From positions 43,000,594 to 43,064,593 of the forward strand of contig OY829645.1 of assembly GCA_963691815.1 (NCBI GenBank): a stretch of DNA of 64,000 nt. Direction: 5' to 3'. A model generated the notes under the pieces. It ran no database searches. It had not been told where the DNA came from and worked only from the letters and a program-made list of their open reading frames with translations. This document shows, in pieces, positions 1 to 64,000 of this stretch (position 1 is the first letter of the stretch; each line of letters opens with the position of its first letter). Made by a program: the position numbers and the translations under genes. The DNA is from Echiichthys vipera (lineage: Eukaryota > Chordata > Actinopteri > Perciformes > Trachinidae).

Positions 1-660
1 GTTCGCATTAGTGTTTCAGTGTGTACGAGGAAAACCTTGACAGTGATGTCAGCCGCAGACAGAGACAGTAAAGTTAAGAAGGACTTTGTCTTTCCTCAAA
101 CGTAGTCTCAGGTCATTAATCTTAATCCCATGTGTACACACACAGCAGAGCAATGACCCCTTCTGTCCACTATATGCCACTGTCCGGATCCAACTGGTCC
201 CATCACCAGAGATTTTCATCACGACGCGATTGCAAAACAAGGATTTTATCATCACAGCGCAGCAGCTTGGGAATGACTGCTGGAGCGTAGTGTTTACGAT
301 TAAAGAGTTATTTCATACTCCTTCAGTTGTCACCAAAAACATGTAAATGAGAACAACTTTATCGTAAATTCGGACCACTGAGAGCAGGACACTGACCCGA
401 AGTGTAACAGGTTGTCAGAGTAACCTGCTGTGTGTGTGGCTGCACAGTCACAGTCCCCTGTGTGGTGTAGCCGATCAAACGGTGGCTGTTGTCGTTAACT
501 TCTCCCCTGAAACAACAATACTGTGTTTACGACTCAAAAGATAGATTTGGGGTTTGAAAGGAACTGTTATTTGATCTGTTGATTGGCAGTTCATACGTGG
601 ATTAAGTGACTGTTTTATTTACTGACTGTTTTTCTCTTTCTGCTCTGTTGTCGTCTCCAG
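1..660 (+). other. stab1 intron sequence, nothing recognised
   Basis: Upstream of the first recognisable exon. Short frames are present but none has stabilin motifs with splice sites in phase, and I see no repeat family I can name. The preceding coding exon is outside the window. Confidence 0.5.
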
Positions 661-57091
<56,431 letters not shown>

Positions 57092-57205
57092 AACTGGAGC
57101 TGTCTGTTTACATACCAGAATAACCCGTCGACTTTAACTGGAATCAGCCTTTTCGCCACTTTATCTGCTTACACTTAAAAAATAAAAGATGTCCGTTTAC
57201 TTAAC
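57092..57205 (+). promoter_or_regulatory. stab1: stab1 3' UTR with polyadenylation signal
   Basis: The taa stop is followed by about 90 nt and an AATAAA hexamer at 57181-57186, then a T/G-rich stretch from about 57205 that could be the downstream element. This implies a 3' UTR of only about 110-120 nt. Confidence 0.7.
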
Positions 57206-57686
57206 ACAGGTGCTCCCCTGATTCTGTGTAATGTGAACGTGTTTCTGCAGCTCAATGATGCATTTTTAGGATTCTAGTTGTACTTTTACTATTTGTTAGC
57301 TCTGATCCTATCTCACTTTCTTCTCCGCGTGTCTCAACTTTATCTGCAACGTTTAGTGATGATGATGCTGAGCAGGTAGAGCTCAGTTAGCTTATGTAAG
57401 CAGCAGGTTTTATCAGTTCAGGGAGCAAAAACAGGCGGTTTAGAGGTTCAGAGTTAGTTGTTAATTCAAAGCCAAAGCCTGATATATCTTCTTCCTCGCA
57501 TAAATACATATATGGCACAATAATACATTATACACCAACGTATGCTACCTTCAAATGGGGTCTTGCTTTCTCTTGTGTTCACCAGAGAAAACCCCTCCTG
57601 TGATATTCACAGCAAAATTGATATATCACCCAGATATACAGTAAATCTAATCAAAACTATATAAAAAAGTTCCAATGTATATATAT
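57206..57686 (+). other. Downstream of stab1, nothing recognised
   Basis: AT-rich intergenic sequence just after the polyadenylation signal. Confidence 0.4.
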
Positions 57687-58073
57687 AACGAGGTCGCGGG
57701 TACAAGCAGCCAAAATGTGTTTCCTCAGGAGGGGGGCTGGAGTCTCCCTTAGAGAGAGGGGGAGAAGTTCAGCATCCGTGAGGAACTCGGAGTAGAGCCG
57801 CTGCTCCTTTGCGTTGAAAGGAGCCAGTTGAGGTGGTTTGGGCATCTGTTAAGGATGAACCCTGGGCGCCTCCCTAGGGAGGTGTTCCAGGCACGTCCAG
57901 CTGGGAGGAGGCCTCGGGGAAGACCCAGGACCAGGTGGAGAGATTAGATCTCCACACTGGCCTGAGAAGAGATGGTTAATGTGGCCCAGGAAAGGGAAGT
58001 GTGGGGTACGCTGCTAAAGCTGCTGCCCCCACGACCCGACCCCGGATAAGCGGTTGAAGATGAGATGAGAATC
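57687..58073 (+). mobile_element. RTE/Rex3-like LINE 3' fragment, plus strand
   Basis: Begins at acgaggtcgcgggtacaagc and ends gatgagatgaga. Several small deletions relative to 55800. Confidence 0.75.
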
Positions 58074-59263
58074 TGAAAAACACAGTGGCTGACCGACCCC
58101 CCACCACAGCAACTTCCTAGTTGATCCAATCAGGAAGTGCCAAAAACTGCAGTTCTCAGAGTGTCCACTAAGAGTAGTTTGCACAATAGAGCATTTTCTC
58201 ATTGACCCCCATGTTAAACAGGCTGTTTTCAGTTTAAAACCTGACACAAAAATACTCTCTCTGTATGTTTAGGTCATATCTCCATGGCAACACTGAGGGG
58301 GATGAATATTTGTGTACGAGGCTAGTTTTTATTTTATTGGAGGTTAAAGTTTATGAATAATTAGGGGCGTGGCCTCTTGAGTGACAGCTAGCCTCTGGCC
58401 CTCACTTCTCCTCGGAGGTAAATGTAAGCCAGACGGACGTTTCTCCCTCCCCCCAACGTCACATACATTCCCTTTTTTGGTAAGAGGGAATGAGGCGGAA
58501 TCAAAGTCTGACAAGATGGCGACTCCTGTAGGTGAGGACGATTGGATCGAGTTTAGAGAACGACCTCGACGGAGAGGCTACATGAAAAAAATAACATACA
58601 CGAAGGTCAAAATCAAACAGAGCAACTAAACACAAAGTAAAAACATCTGCTGCTGTTTAGACATTAATCATTGATGGTGTTTTGTATTTTAGCAGAGAAG
58701 AAACTGTGATAGAAACAGTTAAATGTCAGTTAAGACGGTGTGGAGGAAATTCCTGCACCGGTGATACCACAACCTCCACAAACGTCGTCATTGTTGACGA
58801 AAGAGCAAATAAACAGGTTGTTGTTCTGTGTTCCTATTGGCTGCACTAACTGTGACAACAAAGGATCATGAAAAAGCAAACAAAAGTGTACACATCCAGC
58901 TGCCGGACAGAAAAACATGAGGAAGTCTAAACCCTAAATAATGCTCATGTTTATTTAGTTATCTCCAAGGTGACTTTTCGAGCGTCTTGCTCTTCTTCAA
59001 AGAAACAACACAAACAAAGACACACCTTCAATTTCCTACTCAACCAACAAAGGATCCACAATGAACCAACGCCAGCGAGTAACGACAGGCGCTGCTCACC
59101 TCAAGATGCACGCACAATCATGCAAACACACGCAGATGCATGCGTGCGAAAGGTTAACTCAGACATTTAAATGTGTTTTGAAATCATAAATACAACTTCT
59201 AATCTTGTGTTTCTTTGTTGAAGGAATAAACATTTTGGGATAACATTTTTTTAAAGAGAATTA
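58074..59263 (+). other. Intergenic, unassigned
   Basis: About 1.2 kb; ttaggggcgtggcctcttga near 58362 is a motif of fish dispersed repeats. No gene is supported. Confidence 0.3.
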
Positions 59264-59854
59264 GGGCGCACTCACACTGTCGTTCTGTACCGGGCCAAAA
59301 CCGTTTTTTCAGCTAAAGCCTAGTGCGTTTAAGCAGTGTGAGTGCACCCGTTCCGCGCATAACAGCCGAGAGGTGGGCTTTAGCGGAGCCGTTTGCACAT
59401 GTACGAGCACGAGCGTGCGCACGTGTATGAGAACGAGCACGAGCACGAGCCCTACGGCAGTAGCGTTATGTGCGCCTGTTCGGACATGTAAATAGAAGGA
59501 CGGACCATGCGCGGACATTTAACAACAACAACAACAATGGCGGTGAAAGGTTCACGTTGGTGTGATGCGGAGGTGGAGTGTTTACTGCAGATTTGGTCGG
59601 ATTAAAATTTTCAAAAACAGTCGACAAGACGCACAAAAACTCAGAGGTCTACGGAAAGATTTGTAAACAAAGCCACACACACGCCATCAATGTGTGTGAC
59701 GTGTTACGGCGTGATGGCGTATAGGCAGCAAGAAGAATTGGCCGAGGCCCAGGCAGTGTGAGTCCAAACGGGGCTGGGGCGCGGGGGGAGAGGGAGGTGG
59801 GACAAGTACCCTAAAGCCCGGGGCGCGGTGCGGAAGGACAGTGTGAGTGCGCCC
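59264..59854 (+). mobile_element. Harbinger-type MITE copy 5 (opposite orientation), TSD TTA
   Basis: 591 bp, flanked by TTA at 59261-59263 and 59855-59857. The fossil frame is on the plus strand at about 59536: MAVKGSRWCDAEVECLLQIW, then in another frame THKNSEVYGKICK, the typical pattern of a Myb/SANT-like DNA-binding domain. Confidence 0.88.
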
Positions 59855-59857
59855 TTA

Positions 59858-61695
59858 AACACATTTTCAATCATTTTCCAGCTTCTTAAATGTGAATATT
59901 TTCTTGTTTCTTACAATAAAGTGACTATCTTTGACATTTTTCTGACATGTTATAGACCAAACCACTTATCGATGAACCAAGAAAATAACAGACAGAATAA
60001 TCGACAACGAAAATCCAGATTGAATTCTTCAAACTTCATCAAAAACCGCCATCAGTCGTCCTCCTCTGGACACCACAGACGTCTGAACTGGATTTTATGT
60101 CATCAAATAGTTGTTTTATTACAGCATCTTTCACTCTGACTGTATTTCACGTGTCACCGGCCTCCACATCTGTTTTCACACTTTTGTTTTCCCTCGTGTC
60201 TTCAGAGCAAACGTGTTTTGCTTACACAGCCGGCAGATTTTGGTCGTGTGTGTGAAAGCAGCCATGTTGTTTATGATGGAAGGAGCCAGTTTGTTTCTTC
60301 TCCTTCCTCCTCTGCTTGAATCTCCAGGCAGAAAGAGAGATTATTGTTATTCTGCTGCATCTACCGCTGGCTCGCACTGAAAAACCCCAAATGCTTCCTC
60401 TCTCTGTAGACCTTCCCTTTAAATAGCTTTCCTTCTCTGCTGCCGACATTCAAGGCAGACGAAAACAAGCCTGACCTCCTCCCTCTGCTGTCCATGTGGC
60501 TATCAGACGGTTTATTGGTTTGACAGTTCAGCAGACTGCAGTGCACACACGAGATGCAAGAAGCCGAGTGGTTACACATTCAAGCCGTTTTGAGGTTAGA
60601 ATATCTTTCACGAGGTAACCTTTTCCAAAATGGAGAGCGAGTGGTGCTGGAGGTTACTGTTCCGGCTGTTTCTACGCCTGCTGAGCTCCCCCCCCCCCCC
60701 CCAACACACAAAGAGCTGCAGAGCAGAGCAGCTTGGAAACGGTTTTGCCTGAGAAGCGACGCTGTGGGGGGAGAAAGGGGAGGAGTGAAGACCGGAGACC
60801 CTGACCTCCACTGCTGCAGGCTGGCTGTCTGCCGCCACCGCAGACCTCATTTGAAACCGGTGTTGTTGGTTCACATCTGCCGTCCTGTCTGATTAAACAT
60901 CCTGATCATGTCGTGTGGTGGCCGAGCCAACGCTCCGTCCATGTTAAAGAGAGTGTCAGAGCTTTTTTCTAACGATACCACCCCCTGTTTCACACACGCA
61001 CCTCAAACCTGAGAATATTGAGGCGTCACGTGGCGAGGCTGTGTGAGAACGTTAATGTCCAATTCAGTCAGATGGCGTCAAACAGACTTCACCCCACCAG
61101 CTCTGCTCTCTACTTAAAAGGCCGTTAAATCTCAGAGTGAGCCCGTGTGTGAATATGGCCGCTTATTGTTGCCGTGTTTCTATCACGCTGCGACCAACAG
61201 CGGAAGAAAACAAACCTCCAATGGTGACGATGTAGGGTGATTTAAGGGGTGGGCGATATGACGATATCAGATCGTGAAGGATTAGAAGGTGTTGACGATC
61301 TGCCAAAGCAGAGAGATCTTAGTATCGTCTGTATCGTCTTCTATGCTCTGCACAGACGCATCAGGTGTTTTTTTCCTCAGCCAAATCCCACTGTTGTCTA
61401 GTCCGCCTCATGCCCGCCCTAAAGACACGGCGATCAACCAATCATAGCGAACTACAGGTAGTGACGAGGATTTCTCATCCCCCATCGTCTTAGATTCTGA
61501 AAGTAGCAGGAAACTAAACTACCGTGTCTAAACAGTACGCGGCCGTCAGACTATCACGTCACATCGACGCTGTCTGTCCACGCATATTCGCAAAATGTGT
61601 GGAACAAGCTGTAAAATTTGCTCCCAATGTCCCGTGCAACCGCAGACTCCTAATGCGTTGTACAAGGAGGCACTTCTCAGAGGCCGCCTTTCACA
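59858..61695 (+). other. Intergenic, nothing recognised
   Basis: About 1.8 kb with a C16 run near 60690 and short chance frames. No splice-consistent coding signal. Confidence 0.35.
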
Positions 61696-61947
61696 CACAG
61701 TGGCGGATTAAGGTGGTCATGGGCCCCTAGGCTACTGTTTGTTTGGGCCCCCCACATTATTAATCATTCTCTATCGGATTAAAAAAAACAACTCAGAACT
61801 GAAGAAGAGTCCGCAACCTTTAAAAATCCAAAAGTAGATCTTGGGGCCGCTGTTCTTTTAGTTGTTGTGCTTTTATTTTTTTGTGCTCTGCTATCAAATT
61901 TCCTTTCTGACATTTTGCCGCTATACAGTAACAGTAACTGACGTACA

Positions 61948-61948
<1 letters not shown>

Positions 61949-61983
<35 letters not shown>
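61949..61983 (+). repeat. (AC)n microsatellite
   Basis: About 17 units in intergenic sequence. Confidence 0.93.
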
Positions 61984-61986
<3 letters not shown>

Positions 61987-62939
61987 CGGATGGTAGCCAT
62001 AGATGGAAACACAATTAACCTTTCCAACCACCTAAAGGGGCAGAAACCCAGCAGGCAGCTTTAAGCAGCTCTTTGATAAATGTCCTTTGGCACAAGTTTG
62101 CAAAATAGCACAAACTGAATAAAATCTCTTCAGAAAGGTTCTTTGGCTTAAACGCTCCGTTATATACTTTCTCCATTGGCGCTATATTTACATTGGGAAA
62201 TACTTTGGTTGCACTGTTCAGTAACTTGCAAAATAATTAAAATGTATGCAAAAAAAAAAAAATGCGATAACATCGTAATTATGATCCTACTGTACCCCCT
62301 AAGTGATTTACACAAAGACTAAAATGTCCGACCGGAGAGACAACGAGATTCAGGAACGTCCCTGAAATTGCCTGAATTGGAAGAGACTCGGTTGTTTACG
62401 ATCAAAAAAAGAACAGGACTCCTGCACAATCTACCCACACACGCCCTCGCCTGAATCAAACCGTATTTCCAATAAGTGAGAACTCCTCTGACACGGAGAA
62501 TCACCAGTTGCGTGCTGCACGCGTGAAAGAGCCTTTTCTATGTTGCCAATACTTGCGCACCACATAGAAGGGTATTTCTTCGAGCGATGCGTTTTCATGC
62601 ATTGTTTTTCTTATTCTAGCCTCGGTAGCTCGCTGAAGTTGTGTTGACTTTTCTACTCAACTACGTTAAAGAACACAAAACAAAAACAACTCCATGCTTC
62701 AGTTTCACAAGAGAATCAAAGCGACCGGCTCGGTCACCAGGTCGTCACCTCGGCCCGACTGAGAACATTTGCACAACGCGGAACATTTTTGATGGGCGAC
62801 TTTTTAGCAGTTGAGTCGCTGGCAGCAAGTTTGAGGTCCAGTTCAAAATGAATGACGTGTCAAGTGTCTGTATCTGAGTTCAAGGTGAAGCCCTCACAAA
62901 ATTTCCACTAATCAGGGCGACCTTATCCCAGTTCTCTCC

Positions 62940-63960
62940 CAAATCTGCAGTAGCCATTTTAGGGGGCAGTAATGGCGCAGAAGAGACAAATAAACAACAG
63001 CACCATGTTGATCGACAGATGGCAGGAAGATAAAGAAGCCCCCCTGGTGTCAATCACGAAAAAAGCCATGTACTAAACCGTGCGCACGGTTTACTAGACT
63101 GAGGACACGGATTAAAAAACTGAGGAAACGGATATGATGTCAACTAATTCAACATTGAATGAAAGGTGAGTTTGACGTGACAACCGCAATAAATGCAACG
63201 TTACGAAAGCAGTCACTGTACGGTTTTAAACACAATACAGCGTTAACTGTTAGGCTGCTCGTATAACCCTGCAACACAGAGCTGCACGTACCCACCAGCT
63301 CACAGGCCCAAGGGGAAGAACACAAGCACCTAAGAGGCGCCCTCACAACTTGTGATTACCCCAGCTGGACCTTTGTGAACACGGCAGCTGCTTCCAGAAA
63401 GAAAACCAAAGTGGTTGAGAGAGAAAAAGAAAACAAGAGAAACAACATAGTCATCCCGTATGTGGCTGGGGTATCAGAGAAACTCAGGAGGATCTTCATC
63501 AAACACTGCATCCCTGTGTATTTCAAACCCAGTAACACACTCAGACAGAGACTAGTACATCCCAAGGACAGAACACCACACCACCACAAAAGAAATCTGG
63601 TTTATGCTGTCCAATGCAACGAGGAACGCAAAGATCTCTACATTGGAGAAACAAAACAACCACTGCATAAACGCATGACCCAACACAGGAGAGCTAACTC
63701 CTCAGGCCTGGACTCTGCTGTCCACTTACATCTCAAGGAGAAAGCCCACTCCTTTGATGACAACAATGTCCACATCCTGGACAGAGAGGACAGATGGTTT
63801 GAAAGAGGAGTTAAAGAAGCATCTATGCAAAAGTAGAGAAACCATCGCTAAACAGAGGAGGGGGTCTGAGACACCACTTATCTCTAATTTACAATGCTGC
63901 CCTTTCATCCCTTCAGGTGATTCAACAATTTAACCTCAAAGAAGAACTGTTCACCAATGG
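62940..63960 (+). pseudogene. Penelope-like retroelement fragment with GIY-YIG endonuclease
   Basis: Frame 63375-63836 contains VSEKLRRIFIKHCIPVYFKP, LVHPKDRTPHHHKRNLVYAV, then DLYIGETKQPLHKRMTQHRR, the GIY-YIG type core (YIG with downstream R and H), and HILDREDRWFERGVKEA. The frame ends at a tag at 63834-63836. The expected continuation (GGGLRHHLSLIYN) is in a different frame, so a frameshift has occurred. GIY-YIG nucleases of this form occur at the C-terminus of Penelope-like elements in fish. No RT is visible. Confidence 0.75.
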
Positions 63961-64000
63961 CCTCCTGTGACTCCAACGACGGTCGTTCAGACTCAATAGA

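Noticed and set aside
58381..58629. 82-codon frame as a small gene downstream of stab1
   Set aside because: No conserved motif; the flanking sequence looks like a dispersed repeat.
60554..60892. 112-codon frame across the poly-C run
   Set aside because: The frame depends on a homopolymer and has low complexity; no splice or domain support.

Overview
This window is eukaryotic and almost certainly from a teleost fish. It has a widely spaced multi-exon gene with canonical GT-AG introns, very long (GT)n/(CA)n microsatellites, and a dense load of repeats of kinds common in fish: RTE/Rex3-like and Rex1/Babar-like LINEs, L2-like LINEs, tRNA-headed SINEs, hAT and Harbinger-type non-autonomous DNA elements, and a Penelope-like GIY-YIG fragment.

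The only host gene I can support is the 3' half of a stabilin gene on the plus strand. I read 27 consecutive coding exons between 661 and 57091. They join in one continuous frame (about 1029 codons plus stop) with matching phases at every junction. Domain order is EGF-like repeats, two fasciclin (FAS1) domains, a cysteine-rich linker, a run of EGF-like repeats, a Link (hyaluronan-binding type) domain, a last FAS1 domain, one transmembrane helix and a short cytoplasmic tail. The tail segment PTLVSIPNPLYSGSRAFSEP resembles stabilin-1 rather than stabilin-2, so I call it stab1, a large endothelial/macrophage scavenger receptor. The 5' half of the gene lies outside the window. The coding part ends at 57091 and a polyadenylation signal is at 57181.

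Layout: 1-16.7 kb holds exons 1-13, with LINE and SINE fragments and five of the six GT-tracts that lie at a splice acceptor counted along the gene up to exon 10 (exons 2, 5, 9, 10) and later at exons 21 and 23. 16.7-22.7 kb is a repeat-rich intron with a nearly perfect foldback element. 22.7-34 kb holds exons 14-21 (EGF repeats and the Link domain), with a Rex1-like LINE inside an inverted-repeat element. 34-43.5 kb holds exons 22-24 (last FAS1 domain) and a cluster of antisense Rex1-like LINE copies. 43.5-53.4 kb is a 9.8 kb intron in which a hAT element sits inside a Harbinger-type element that touches a second Harbinger-type MITE. 53.4-57.2 kb holds the transmembrane, tail and last exons. 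57.2-64 kb is intergenic repeat sequence ending in a Penelope-like fragment; no neighbouring gene is seen.

The most notable observations are: (1) six stab1 exons whose 3' splice site is preceded by a long GT repeat in place of a normal polypyrimidine tract, two of them (exons 5 and 9) also followed at the donor by the complementary CA repeat; (2) a five-copy, 517-591 bp MITE family with exact 3-bp target duplications and a fossil Myb/SANT-like reading frame; and (3) several datable nested transposon insertions. Repeat family names are from recognition only and were not searched.
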